In this document: one piece after another, positions 36,393 to 44,932 of the stretch
Layout of the letters: every line of letters begins with the position of its first letter
Position numbering within the stretch: the stretch's first letter is position 1
NCBI RefSeq assembly: GCF_900101115.1
Contig: NZ_FNFU01000005.1
Coordinates: 124,001 to 188,000, forward strand
Source: Cryobacterium psychrotolerans
Lineage (GTDB): Bacteria > Actinomycetota > Actinomycetes > Actinomycetales > Microbacteriaceae
Direction: 5' to 3'
DNA: 64,000 nt
The notes under the pieces: generated by a model
Databases searched by the model: none
What the model was told of the DNA's origin: nothing
What the model saw: the letters and a program-made list of their open reading frames with translations, nothing else
Made by a program: the position numbers and the translations under genes

Positions 36393-37560
36393 CGACAACA
36401 GCCCCCGCCCGGATGTGGACGGTGTGCGCCGCGAGGGCCTCTGGCACGTCCTCGAGAACGGCGGCCGTGATAATCACCTGTTCGAAACCCGCGACGGCAT
36501 CGGCCAGGCGCCGGCGCCGGGATTGGTCGAGCTCGGCGAACACGTCGTCGAGGATCACAACCGGATCTCCGCTCGTGGAGTCGCGGCGCAAGAGCTCGGC
36601 CGAGGCGAGCTTCAGGGCCAGGGCGAACGACCACGATTCCCCGTGGCTCGCATAGCCCTTGGCAGGCAGGGCATTGAGCATGAAAACGAGGTCGTCCCGG
36701 TGCGGACCGGCCAGGGTCAACCCGCGCTCGAGTTCCTTCGGCCGCAGACTCGCCAGCGCCGCCCGGAAAAACTCCCGAGTCCCGGTGGTCGAGCCTGTCG
36801 CGGTGGTCGAGCCTGTCGAGACCCGGATTGCGCCCGCGTCGACCCCGGAATCTTCATCCGCCCCGAGGATGCTGAGCGAGGCGATCAGCGCCGGTCCATG
36901 GTCTTCGCCCGCCACGGACTGATAGGCCACGCGCAACGGTTCGCCGAGCTGGCGTACGAGTTCGGCGCGCTCGTCGATGATCTCGGAGCCCAGTTCGACG
37001 AGTCTCTCGTCCCAGATATCGAGTGTGCCCAGCGCATTCGGGCGCACGCCCGCCGCCCGGGCGGACTTCAAAAGAGTGTTCCGCTGTTTGAGCACCCGAT
37101 CGTAGTCGGCCAGCACGGCGGAAATGCGCGGGGTGCGCAGCACGAGGAGCTGGTCGAGGAATCGTCGCCGACCGGATGGGTCGCCCCGGACCAGGGCGAG
37201 GTCCTCCGGTGCGAACAGCACGCTCGAGAAGTACCGCGGAAGTTCGCGGGTCTTGATCACGGATCGGTTGACCTGCGCCCGGTTCAGCCCCGATCGGTTG
37301 ATCTGGACTTCGGTGAGAAGGTCCCGGCCGTTGTATTCGAGCCGCGCTCGAATGATCGCGGCGTCCTGGCCGGCCCGGATCATGGCACCGGTTGTCGACA
37401 CCCGGTGCGAACCGAGGGTGCTGAGAAAGCCGAGGGCCTCGATCAAGTTCGTTTTTCCCTGACCGTTGCGTCCCACGACCAGGTTGGGTCCTGGCAGGAA
37501 CGGAACGTCGACCTGCGCGTAATTGCGGAAGTCGGTGAGTGACAAGTGTGTGACCCTCAC
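36385..37560 (-). CDS. recF: DNA replication and repair protein RecF
   Basis: SMC-like ATPase that loads RecA at gaps through RecFOR. The 391-residue protein has Walker A GRNGQGKTNLIEAL near the N-terminus, the signature LAGPHRDDL, and Walker B VVILDDVFAELD. It contains an unusual in-frame insert (about 257-268, STGSTTATGSTTGT) coded by two copies of a 18-bp palindromic-repeat-like sequence at 36784-36823, in a surface region between conserved motifs. It starts directly after gnd and overlaps the DUF721 gene. Confidence 0.95.
   Translation of the reverse strand: MRVTHLSLTDFRNYAQVDVPFLPGPNLVVGRNGQGKTNLIEALGFLSTLGSHRVSTTGAMIRAGQDAAIIRARLEYNGRDLLTEVQINRSGLNRAQVNRSVIKTRELPRYFSSVLFAPEDLALVRGDPSGRRRFLDQLLVLRTPRISAVLADYDRVLKQRNTLLKSARAAGVRPNALGTLDIWDERLVELGSEIIDERAELVRQLGEPLRVAYQSVAGEDHGPALIASLSILGADEDSGVDAGAIRVSTGSTTATGSTTGTREFFRAALASLRPKELERGLTLAGPHRDDLVFMLNALPAKGYASHGESWSFALALKLASAELLRRDSTSGDPVVILDDVFAELDQSRRRRLADAVAGFEQVIITAAVLEDVPEALAAHTVHIRAGAVVDG
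36784..36823. repeat. Dispersed-repeat-like insert inside recF
   Basis: GGTGGTCGAGCCTGTCGC (36784-36801) is followed by GGTGGTCGAGCCTGTCGAGACC (36802-36823), an 18-bp tandem. From general knowledge, GGTCGAGCCTGTCGAGACC-like palindromes are common intergenic repeats in Microbacteriaceae; here the frame is kept. Confidence 0.7.
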
Positions 37561-37566
37561 GCCGGG

Positions 37567-38454
37567 TCAGTCCGCCTTCTTCACGGCGTGGCCGCCGAAC
37601 TGATGACGCAGGGCGGCGACGGCCTTCATGGCGGGTGAGTCATCCTGTCGAGACACAAACCGCGCGAAAATCGACGCGCTGATCGTCGGCACAGGGACAC
37701 CGTTGGCAATCGCTTCCTCGATCGTCCACCGGCCTTCACCCGAATCCTCGACGTAGCCCTCGATGTCGGACAGGTCGGGATCTTCCTTGAGGGCGCTGAC
37801 GAGAAGCTCCAGCATCCAGGAACGCACGACGGTTCCCCGCTGCCAGGCGGTGAAAACGGCCGGGACATCCGTCATCAGGTCGTCGCGTTTTTCCAGGAGT
37901 TCATACCCCTCGGCGTATGCTTGCATGAGCGCATATTCGATACCGTTGTGCACCATCTTCGCGTAGTGGCCGGCGCCGACGGCTCCCGCGTGAACGAAAC
38001 CCTCTTCACGCGCGCCCTCCGGGCGCAGTGCGTCGAAGACAGGCATCGCCCGCTCGACCTGGTCCGCCGCGCCGCCGACCATCAGGCCGTATCCGTTCTT
38101 CAGTCCCCAGATTCCGCCCGACACGCCGGCATCGATGTAGTACACACCGGTCTTCTCCAGGAGTGCGGCATGGCGGAAGTCGTCGGTGAACCGTGAGTTA
38201 CCTCCCTCGATGACAAGATCGCCGGCGGCCAGCAGCCCCGAGAGTTCCCCGACCACCGAGTCTGTGACCTCGCCCGCTGGGACCATTATCCAGACGATCC
38301 GGGGTGCCGGAAGGGCCTGGATGAGCTCGGCGACGGATGCGACGTCGGTCAGGTCCGGATTGCGGTCGTACCCCGTGACCTCAATGCCGCCCGCGCGCAT
38401 CCGGGTGCGCATGTTCGCACCCATCCTGCCCAGGCCGATGATGCCAATGTGCAT
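37567..38454 (-). CDS. gnd: 6-phosphogluconate dehydrogenase (decarboxylating), short type
   Basis: Oxidative decarboxylation of 6-phosphogluconate to ribulose 5-phosphate in the pentose phosphate pathway. The 295-residue protein is of the short GndA-like class. It has the Rossmann start HIGIIGLGRMGANM, substrate motifs VIEGGNSRFTDD and DAGVSGGIWG, and catalytic Lys/Asn region GHYAKMVHNGIEYA. It sits between dnaN and recF, as in many actinobacteria. Cofactor preference was not determined. Confidence 0.93.
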   Translation of the reverse strand: MHIGIIGLGRMGANMRTRMRAGGIEVTGYDRNPDLTDVASVAELIQALPAPRIVWIMVPAGEVTDSVVGELSGLLAAGDLVIEGGNSRFTDDFRHAALLEKTGVYYIDAGVSGGIWGLKNGYGLMVGGAADQVERAMPVFDALRPEGAREEGFVHAGAVGAGHYAKMVHNGIEYALMQAYAEGYELLEKRDDLMTDVPAVFTAWQRGTVVRSWMLELLVSALKEDPDLSDIEGYVEDSGEGRWTIEEAIANGVPVPTISASIFARFVSRQDDSPAMKAVAALRHQFGGHAVKKAD

Positions 38455-38482
38455 TTCGTGTCCTTTGACGGGAACTCGAGCC

Positions 38483-39631
38483 TCAGCGCAGGAGGAGGTT
38501 CGGCTGCAACAGGTACTTGTAGCTGTCGGCTCCCGGCTGGTCGCGTGAGTTCTGACTGGTGATGAGAACCGGGCCCGGCTTGTTCGGGTTCTCGGTTCTG
38601 GTGAACGAAATGCGCACGAACTCCGAGTGCACCGCTCCCAGTCCGTCCAGCAGGAACTGCGGCTTCAGGGAGACGACGGTCTCGGTGCCGGAGAGGATGG
38701 CGTCGATCTTCTCCGAAGCCTGGGCCTGTTCGGAGCCGATGGCCTCCAGGGTCAATCCGTCGGCGGCGAAGGTGAAACGCAGGGCTGCCTCCCGCTCGAG
38801 GACGAGCTGCACCCGGCGGGTCGCTTCGATGAGCTCCGCGGTGTTGATCACGGCGTAGTTGTCGACGGTCTCGGGGAACAAACGCCGGACGGGCGGGAAA
38901 TTACCCTTGATCAGCAACGACGTCACGGTCTTCTTCTCCGCCGTGAAGGCGATGAGCTCACGGTCGTCGGTGCTCGTGATCGCCACCGAGATGGTTCCGC
39001 TGTGCCCGAATGTCTTGCCGACCTCCTGCAGGGTGCGGGCGGGAACCAGGGCGGTGATTGTGCCCTGGGCCTCGTTTGAGCCGCGATCCCAGTCGATTTC
39101 GCGAACGGCAACCCGATAGCGGTCAGTGGCAACCATGCTCAGGCTGTTCTCGCTGATTTCGAGTTGTACGCCCGTGATCACGGGGGTCACGTCGTCACGG
39201 GATGCCGCGACGGCGACCTGCGCGACGGCCATGGAGAATTCTTCGGCCGGCACGAGCCCGGACTGGGCTCCCACCTGCGGAATGCTCGGATATTCCTCGA
39301 CCGGCATGGACAAGAGTGTGAAGTTCGCGGAGCCGCAGCTGACCGAGATGCGGGACTCGTTGGTCGAGAACCGAACGGGGGCATTCGGCATCCGGCTGGC
39401 AATCTCGGCGAGGAGCCGGCCGGAGACGAGGACCTTGCCGGTTTCTTCGACATCGGCGGCGATTTCGGTCTGGGCGGAAACCTCGTAGTCGAACGAGGAC
39501 AGGATCAGCCCGGTCTCCGTCGCTTCGATCAGAACTCCACTGAGGATCGGCAGGGTGGTGCGCTGGGGGAGAAGCTTGACCGCGAACGATACAGCTTCGC
39601 TGAAAACGTCCCGGTTGGCGTGGAATCTCAC
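38483..39631 (-). CDS. dnaN: DNA polymerase III beta subunit (sliding clamp)
   Basis: Ring-shaped processivity clamp, 382 residues, three repeated clamp domains. The start is the GTG at 39631 (RFHANRDVFSEAVSFAVKLL), because this matches the family N-terminus and AGGAG lies 8 bp upstream. The open frame further upstream runs into the DnaA boxes and is rejected. The C-terminal end TRENPNKPGPVLITSQ is family-like. Confidence 0.96.
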   Translation of the reverse strand: MRFHANRDVFSEAVSFAVKLLPQRTTLPILSGVLIEATETGLILSSFDYEVSAQTEIAADVEETGKVLVSGRLLAEIASRMPNAPVRFSTNESRISVSCGSANFTLLSMPVEEYPSIPQVGAQSGLVPAEEFSMAVAQVAVAASRDDVTPVITGVQLEISENSLSMVATDRYRVAVREIDWDRGSNEAQGTITALVPARTLQEVGKTFGHSGTISVAITSTDDRELIAFTAEKKTVTSLLIKGNFPPVRRLFPETVDNYAVINTAELIEATRRVQLVLEREAALRFTFAADGLTLEAIGSEQAQASEKIDAILSGTETVVSLKPQFLLDGLGAVHSEFVRISFTRTENPNKPGPVLITSQNSRDQPGADSYKYLLQPNLLLR

Positions 39632-39990
39632 GAAGTTACTCCTGTCGAAGGCGGTGGGTGGCTCAATGCTAGTCGTCTTCCGGAGCGGGCCGGTGACCAG
39701 TAGCGCTGGGCAGTAAAGGTTGTCGGATGGAGAGATATAAGAATTCTTGTTAATGGTCTTAACCGCTGTGGAAACTGTGGATAACTCTGTGGACACAGCG
39801 TGATCACTGGGAACTACACGTTTGTAAGTTGTTAGCGGCCTGTGGGATTAAATGACAAGGAGTTGCGAGGTCCGGATCGGCCCGAGACGAGTTTTCACAG
39901 GCGACCGTCGAGTTTCAACAGATTGCGACCTGTTGTTGTCAGAGTTTCCACAGGGTTTTCCACAGGTGGAAAACTCTGGGTTTTTGTCAG
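39632..39990. other. Candidate origin of replication oriC (dnaA-dnaN intergenic)
   Basis: No gene. The region contains DnaA-box sequences: TGTGGAAAC (39767-39775), the perfect TGTGGATAA (39776-39784), TGTGGACAC (39788-39796), TTTCCACAG (39945-39953 and 39957-39965). An AT-rich stretch at 39731-39763 (ATATAAGAATTCTTGTTAAT) is a candidate unwinding element. Position between dnaA and dnaN is where actinobacterial origins lie. Confidence 0.8.
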
Positions 39991-41421
39991 TTACTTGTAC
40001 CGGTGGTTCTGTTTGATGCGGTTCGTGAGCTCAGTGACCTGGTTGTAGATGGAACGGCGCTCCTTCATCAGCTCGCTGATCTTCTTGTTCGCGTACATCA
40101 CCGTCGTGTGGTCGCGGTTGCCGAACAGCTGGCCAATCTTGGGCAGCGAGAGATTCGTGAGCTCCCGGCACAGGTACATGGCTATCTGCCGGGCAGTGGC
40201 GACGGCCTGGGACCGGGAAGAGCCGTAGAGGTCATCGACGGTGAGTTTGAAGTAGTCGGCCGTGTTGGTGATGATGTCGACCGGTGCGATGACGTTGTCC
40301 TCATCGAGGGTGATCAGGTCCTTGAGTACCGTCTGAACCAGGTCCATATCAACCGGTGTGCGGTTCAGGCTGGCGAACGCCGTGACGCGAATGAGTGTTC
40401 CTTCGAGTTCCCGGATGTTGGAGGACACCTTTGAGGCCATGAACTCGAGGATGTCGTCGGGAACCTGGAGCTTCTCGCTCTGGGCCTTCTTGCGGAGGAT
40501 GGCGATGCGGGTCTCGAGGTCGGGAGCCTGGACATCCGTGATCAGACCCCACTCGAAGCGCGACCGCATCCGGTCTTCGAAACCGGTCAGGTGCTTGGGC
40601 GGCAGGTCGCTGGTGATGACCACCTGCTTGTTGTGGTCGTGCAGGGTGTTGAAGGTGTGGAAGAAGGCTTCCTGTGTCTCCGCCTTGCCCTGCAGGAACT
40701 GGATGTCGTCAATCATCAGGATGTCGATGTTGCGATAGCGCGACTGGAAGGCGGACCCGCGGTTGTTGGCAATCGAGTTGATGAAGTCGTTCGTGAATTC
40801 CTCGGAACTGACATACCGAACGCGGATGCCCGGATACAGACTCATGGCGTAGTGGCCGATGGCGTGCAGGAGATGGGTCTTGCCGAGGCCACTCGAGCCG
40901 TAGATGAAGAGCGGGTTGTACGCCTTCGCGGGAGCCTCGGCCACAGCGACGGCTGCCGCATGGGCGAATCGATTGGACTGGCCGATCACGAAGTTGTCGA
41001 AGCTGTACTTGTTGTTGAGACGTGTGTCGTGGGGGCGCTCGGGCGAGGTGGTCTCAAAGACCGACAGCGGCGCGGCCGGTGTTTCGGCGATCGGGCGAGT
41101 GGGGGAGTCGAGCTGCGGCGGTTGCTGGGGACGCAACGATTCCTGTTCGAGTTCGGGATTGACCACCACGTAGAAACTGGATACCGCGCTGGCTTCGTCG
41201 AGCTGGCCCATCGCCATCAGCAGCGGAACGCGCATGCGCTGGTTCAGCATGCTCGCCGTGAATTCGTTGGGCACCTCCAGGTAGAAGGTTCCGGCCGCAA
41301 TTCCCTTGGGTTCGACCAGGGTAAGAAAGCCGTAGAGCATCGGTGTGATGCTGTCGTCGGACTCCAGAGTGGTCAGCACCGACCGCCAGGTGTCCGTTAT
41401 GGGCTGTTCTCCGTCTGCCAT
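39991..41421 (-). CDS. dnaA: Chromosomal replication initiator DnaA
   Basis: AAA+ initiator that binds DnaA boxes and opens the origin. The 476-residue protein has an N-terminal domain I, a Pro/Gln-rich linker (about 90-130), Walker A GSSGLGKTHLL, Walker B ILMIDDIQFLQGK, and the C-terminal helix-turn-helix with the signature FGNRDHTTVMYANKKI. It has candidate DnaA boxes on both sides, allowing autoregulation. It is transcribed away from rpmH. Confidence 0.97.
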   Translation of the reverse strand: MADGEQPITDTWRSVLTTLESDDSITPMLYGFLTLVEPKGIAAGTFYLEVPNEFTASMLNQRMRVPLLMAMGQLDEASAVSSFYVVVNPELEQESLRPQQPPQLDSPTRPIAETPAAPLSVFETTSPERPHDTRLNNKYSFDNFVIGQSNRFAHAAAVAVAEAPAKAYNPLFIYGSSGLGKTHLLHAIGHYAMSLYPGIRVRYVSSEEFTNDFINSIANNRGSAFQSRYRNIDILMIDDIQFLQGKAETQEAFFHTFNTLHDHNKQVVITSDLPPKHLTGFEDRMRSRFEWGLITDVQAPDLETRIAILRKKAQSEKLQVPDDILEFMASKVSSNIRELEGTLIRVTAFASLNRTPVDMDLVQTVLKDLITLDEDNVIAPVDIITNTADYFKLTVDDLYGSSRSQAVATARQIAMYLCRELTNLSLPKIGQLFGNRDHTTVMYANKKISELMKERRSIYNQVTELTNRIKQNHRYK

Positions 41422-41819
41422 GATTGCCTAATCTCTGAAATTCCGACTGGGCCGGAAGCCGCTGGGTTGGTGCCGCGCTCTGGACATCGATTTAATCGCC
41501 GAACAAAGCATCCACAAAGTTATCCACCGCCTGTGTGTAAATCCGGTCTAATTCACAGGTTTCCTGCCCAAACCTGTGGATAACTTGTCCTCACGGTAGT
41601 CACTCGCCGATAGTCAGTCCAAATTAGCCACGATCCCGCCGCGTGTCACTCCGACGATTAGCGGAATTCTTGTGCAGAATCGGTCGTTTGGGCTTGCTGG
41701 GTTTGACCAGAACAGGGTGAGGCCGTAGTTTTAGTAGGTTGACCCCAGCCCGAGGGCTAGCTACTTCTTTCCCGGCCATTGTCCTGGCCTGCGGATATCC
41801 AACACGTGGAGATTGAGCA
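41422..41819. promoter_or_regulatory. dnaA-rpmH intergenic region with DnaA boxes
   Basis: A divergent promoter region without genes. DnaA-box-like CATCCACAA (41509-41517), TTATCCACC (41520-41528) and the perfect TGTGGATAA (41575-41583) probably control dnaA and may be part of the origin. The rpmH promoter lies at its right end. Confidence 0.75.
41703..41731 (+). promoter_or_regulatory. Promoter of rpmH-rnpA-yidD-yidC operon
   Basis: TTGACC (41703-41708) and TAGTTT (41726-41731) are 17 bp apart, about 90 bp upstream of rpmH. Confidence 0.6.
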
Positions 41820-41957
41820 ATGAGCAAGAGAACGTTCCAGCCGAACAACCGTCGTCGCGCGAAGGTGCATGGCTTCCGTTTGCGTATGCGCACCCGCGCC
41901 GGCCGCGCAATTCTCGGTGCCCGCCGTCGCAAGGGTCGCACCGAACTCTCCGCTTAG
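41820..41957 (+). CDS. rpmH: Ribosomal protein L34
   Basis: Small basic large-subunit protein of 45 residues with the full L34 pattern ([19 protein letters not shown] then [17 protein letters not shown]). GGAGATTGAGCA precedes the ATG. It is first in the operon with rnpA, 6 bp upstream of it. Confidence 0.97.
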   Translation: MSKRTFQPNNRRRAKVHGFRLRMRTRAGRAILGARRRKGRTELSA

Positions 41958-41963
41958 GCTCCG

Positions 41964-42302
41964 ATGCTCGCCGGGGCCAATCGCATCACGAGCGGGAGCG
42001 ACTACAAAGCCGTTGTTCGACGGGGTTTGCGCTACGTCGCACCCCATACGGTTACGTATGTTCGCAAGAGCCGTGAAGATTCCCCGGCGCGTTTTGGTTT
42101 CATCGTCGCAAAGAGTGTGGGTGGCGCAGTGAGCCGCAATCGCGTTCGTCGGCGGCTGAAGGCCGCGAGCTACGAGATCCTGACGTCGGTCCGACCGGGA
42201 ACGGATGTCGTGGTGCGTGCTCTGCCCTCGGCGTTGGACACGAGCTGGCCCGCGCTCAAGGCCGAACTCTCCGATGCGCTCGTCAAGGGCGGCGCCCGGT
42301 AG
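41964..42302 (+). CDS. rnpA: Ribonuclease P protein component
   Basis: Protein cofactor of RNase P, which matures tRNA 5' ends. It has 112 residues with the RNR signature VSRNRVRRRLKAAS and the N-terminal MLAGANRITSGSDYKAVVRR. The last codon abuts the yidD start codon. Confidence 0.95.
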   Translation: MLAGANRITSGSDYKAVVRRGLRYVAPHTVTYVRKSREDSPARFGFIVAKSVGGAVSRNRVRRRLKAASYEILTSVRPGTDVVVRALPSALDTSWPALKAELSDALVKGGAR

Positions 42303-42620
42303 ATGGCCGTGAACAGGGTGATTGCGACGATTGTGCTGTTCCCCCGCAACATGGGGGTTCTCCTCCTGCGTGCGTACCGCGCTGTGATTTCCCCGCTCTA
42401 TGGGGACGTCTGCCGGTACTACCCCTCGTGCTCGGCGTACACCCTGGGCGCGGTCCAGGAACACGGCCTCGTGATCGGATCTGCCCTCGGCGCGAGGCGT
42501 CTCGCCCGGTGTCATCCGTGGGCCGAAGGCGGAGTGGATGATGTCCCGCTCAAGCGCACACGCCGTTACCGAGTGACATCCTTTGGATTTGTTGTCGCAC
42601 CAAGCCACGGAAAGGGCTGA
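42303..42620 (+). CDS. yidD: Membrane protein insertion efficiency factor YidD
   Basis: Small membrane-associated helper of YidC, 105 residues. The family core RAYRAVISPLYGDVCRYYPSCSAYTLGAVQEHG carries the conserved cysteines; CHPWAEGGVDDVP follows. A hydrophobic N-terminus (VIATIVLFPRNMGVLLL) contacts the membrane. It starts immediately after the rnpA stop. Confidence 0.94.
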   Translation: MAVNRVIATIVLFPRNMGVLLLRAYRAVISPLYGDVCRYYPSCSAYTLGAVQEHGLVIGSALGARRLARCHPWAEGGVDDVPLKRTRRYRVTSFGFVVAPSHGKG

Positions 42621-42628
42621 CCCGAAGT

Positions 42629-43603
42629 ATGGACCTCCTAGGAATCATCCTCTGGCCACTGAAGTGGGCGGTGGAGCTGCTTCTTGTCGCTTTCCACTGG
42701 CTGTTCTCCAACATGGGCCTCGGCTACAACGACGGAATCACCTGGGTGCTGTCCATCGTCGGCCTCGTCATCGTCGTCCGAGCCGCCCTCATCCCGATCT
42801 TCGTCAGGCAGATCAAGAGCCAGCGCAAGATGCTCGAGGTTGCGCCGCAGCTCAAGAAGATCCAGGACAAGTACAAGGGAAAGAAGGACCAGTTCTCCCG
42901 CGAGTCCATGTCCCGCGAGACCATGGAGCTGTACAAGCGCACCGGAACGAATCCGCTGAGCTCCTGCCTTCCCCTGCTGCTGCAGATGCCCATCTTCTTC
43001 GCCCTGTTCTCCGTGCTCAACGATGCCCAGCACCTCAAGGCCGGTGTCGGACCGCTCGACGTCGATCGGGCGCAGAGCTTCGGCAACGCATCCCTGTTCG
43101 GACAGGCCCCGCTGAGTGAGTCGTTCGCCAGCCAGTGGACACTCATGATGGCCGGTAACCCGTACAGCGTCGCCGTCATGGTCATCGCGGCCGTCATGGT
43201 CGTGCTGATGACCGCCTCGCAGTTCATCACCCAGCTGCAGATCGTCTCGAAGAACATGTCGCCGGAGACCAAGGCGAGCCCGATGTTCAAGCAGCAGCGC
43301 ATCATGCTGTACCTGCTCCCCCTCGTCTTCGCCTTCTCGGGCGTCGCGTTCCCCCTCGGCGTCATGTTCTACTGGCTCACCTCCAACATTTGGACGATGG
43401 TTCAGCAGTTCATCGTGATCCGCAACATGCCCACCCCCGGAAGCGAGGCGGCCAAGGCCCGCGAGGAACGCCTGGCCCGCAAGGGAAAGCTTGTGGCGAA
43501 AGACGGCGACATCATCATCGTCGAGGAACCGAAGAAGCCCGCGCAGCGCCAGCAGCCGGTCGGCAAGAACCGTTCAAAAAAGCAACCCGGCCCGAAGAAG
43601 TAG
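42629..43603 (+). CDS. yidC: Membrane protein insertase YidC
   Basis: Inserts membrane proteins with or without SecYEG. The 324-residue protein is of the Gram-positive type without a large periplasmic domain. It has five hydrophobic segments, the conserved hydrophilic-groove Arg region ALIPIFVRQIKSQRKM, a coiled hairpin (LKKIQDKYKGKKDQFSR), and MFYWLTSNIWTMVQQF. A Lys-rich cytoplasmic tail ends it (NRSKKQPGPKK). Confidence 0.95.
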   Translation: MDLLGIILWPLKWAVELLLVAFHWLFSNMGLGYNDGITWVLSIVGLVIVVRAALIPIFVRQIKSQRKMLEVAPQLKKIQDKYKGKKDQFSRESMSRETMELYKRTGTNPLSSCLPLLLQMPIFFALFSVLNDAQHLKAGVGPLDVDRAQSFGNASLFGQAPLSESFASQWTLMMAGNPYSVAVMVIAAVMVVLMTASQFITQLQIVSKNMSPETKASPMFKQQRIMLYLLPLVFAFSGVAFPLGVMFYWLTSNIWTMVQQFIVIRNMPTPGSEAAKAREERLARKGKLVAKDGDIIIVEEPKKPAQRQQPVGKNRSKKQPGPKK

Positions 43604-43616
43604 ACGAGAGACCGAC

Positions 43617-44192
43617 GTGACTGACGTGACTGAAACCGACGCAACCGTGCCCGACACCGCAGCAGATTCCACCGTGCCCGAGACGCCCGTGAGCCCCGAG
43701 GGCGGCGCAGCCCACGGCGACGACTCCCCCACTGTCGACCAGCTCGAGCAGGAGGGCGACATCGCCGCGGATTACATTGAGGAGTTCCTCGACATCTGCG
43801 ACCTGGACGGCGATATCGACATCGATGCCCGCAACGGCCGCGCCTATGTGTCGGTCAACGCCGCCGACGGAGACACGCTGCGCGTGCTGTCGAAGCCGGA
43901 CACGGTCAACGCGCTCCAGGAGCTCACGCGCCTGGCCGTGCAGAACAAGACCGGCTCCTTCTCGCGCCTGATCCTGGACATCGGCGGGTCCCGTGAGGCA
44001 CGCCAGGCCGAGCTGTCTGCGCTGGTCGGTCGCGCGATCGAACGCATCGAGGCCGGCGCCGCCGACGCGGCCCTGCCCCCCATGTCGTCGTATGAGCGCA
44101 AGCTCGTGCACGACCTGGTCTCGGAACGCGGTTTTGTATCCGAGTCCAATGGCGAGGGCCGCGACCGCCACACGGTCATCTCCCGCGCCTGA
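43617..44192 (+). CDS. jag: KhpB/Jag-type RNA-binding protein
   Basis: Cytoplasmic RNA-binding protein, 191 residues from the GTG at 43617 (a second GTG at 43626 is possible). An acidic Asp/Glu/Pro-rich N-terminus precedes a KH domain (about 50-120) and a C-terminal R3H domain with SSYERKLVHDLVSERGFVSE. The classical N-terminal Jag domain is absent, as usual in actinobacteria. It follows yidC in the operon. Confidence 0.88.
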   Translation: MTDVTETDATVPDTAADSTVPETPVSPEGGAAHGDDSPTVDQLEQEGDIAADYIEEFLDICDLDGDIDIDARNGRAYVSVNAADGDTLRVLSKPDTVNALQELTRLAVQNKTGSFSRLILDIGGSREARQAELSALVGRAIERIEAGAADAALPPMSSYERKLVHDLVSERGFVSESNGEGRDRHTVISRA

Positions 44193-44206
44193 TCAAACGC
44201 GACACG

Positions 44207-44836
44207 ATGACGGAACAACTCGAGCACGAACCTGCCGCCGCAGCGGGACTCTTCGGGGAGAGAGTTGGGATCGCACGTGCGTTCGCGCACAATTTGGCTG
44301 ATCAGGGCGAGATTCGTGGATTGATCGGGCCGCTGGAACTTCCTCGTCTGTGGAGCCGGCACATCCTGAATTGTGCGATCGTGGCCCCCCTGCTGCGGCC
44401 GGGCGTTGTCGGCGATGTCGGGTCGGGTGCGGGGTTGCCTGGCCTGGTGCTGGCGATTGCACGTCCCGATGTCTCGTTCGTGCTGATCGAACCGATGGAG
44501 CGCCGGGTTGCCTGGCTGAACGACCAGGTGGACGCACTTGGCCTCGAGAACACGACCGTGCTGCGGGCGAGGGCCGAGGATGTGCGCCTCGAGCAGCCGC
44601 TGGATCAGGTGACCGCTCGGGCCGTGAGCGCATTCCGGACCCTCATCCCCCTCACCGCTCCCCTGCTTCGGCCCGGCGGTGAGATGGTGCTCATGAAGGG
44701 CGCCGGCGCACAAGCGGAGGTCGACTCGGCGGCCAAGGCGATTCGCAAGTACCGGCTGAGCAATGTTGAGGTGATTACGCTCGGTGAGGGCGTGCTGGAC
44801 GAGGTCACGAGGGTCATACGGGCTACAGTGGATTAG
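44207..44836 (+). CDS. rsmG: 16S rRNA (guanine527-N7)-methyltransferase RsmG
   Basis: SAM-dependent methyltransferase of 16S rRNA G527, 209 residues. The family features are LPRLWSRHILNCAIV and SAM motif GDVGSGAGLPGLVLAI. ARAVSAFRTLIPLTAPLL and the substrate-side MVLMKGAGA are also present. Loss of this enzyme is known to give low-level streptomycin resistance; this copy looks intact. Confidence 0.95.
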   Translation: MTEQLEHEPAAAAGLFGERVGIARAFAHNLADQGEIRGLIGPLELPRLWSRHILNCAIVAPLLRPGVVGDVGSGAGLPGLVLAIARPDVSFVLIEPMERRVAWLNDQVDALGLENTTVLRARAEDVRLEQPLDQVTARAVSAFRTLIPLTAPLLRPGGEMVLMKGAGAQAEVDSAAKAIRKYRLSNVEVITLGEGVLDEVTRVIRATVD

Positions 44837-44916
44837 TCCCAGGTACCGCCACTCGCCGTCGGTGAGAGTCGGACCGAGGTTCCCTTTCGGGTGGCTCATC
44901 AACCGTCGAACGTAAA

Positions 44917-44932
44917 GGTTTCACGTGAAACA
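44917..44932. promoter_or_regulatory. parS site overlapping the parA start
   Basis: GGTTTCACGTGAAACA differs from TGTTTCACGTGAAACA only at the first base. The GTG start of parA (44925) is inside the site, so ParB binding could repress parAB. Confidence 0.9.

Noticed and set aside
39632-39796. N-terminal extension of DnaN
   Set aside because: It translates DnaA-box sequence of the origin; the GTG at 39631 begins the conserved clamp N-terminus.
41757-42608. Minus-strand frame of 283 codons
   Set aside because: Antisense to rpmH, rnpA and yidD.
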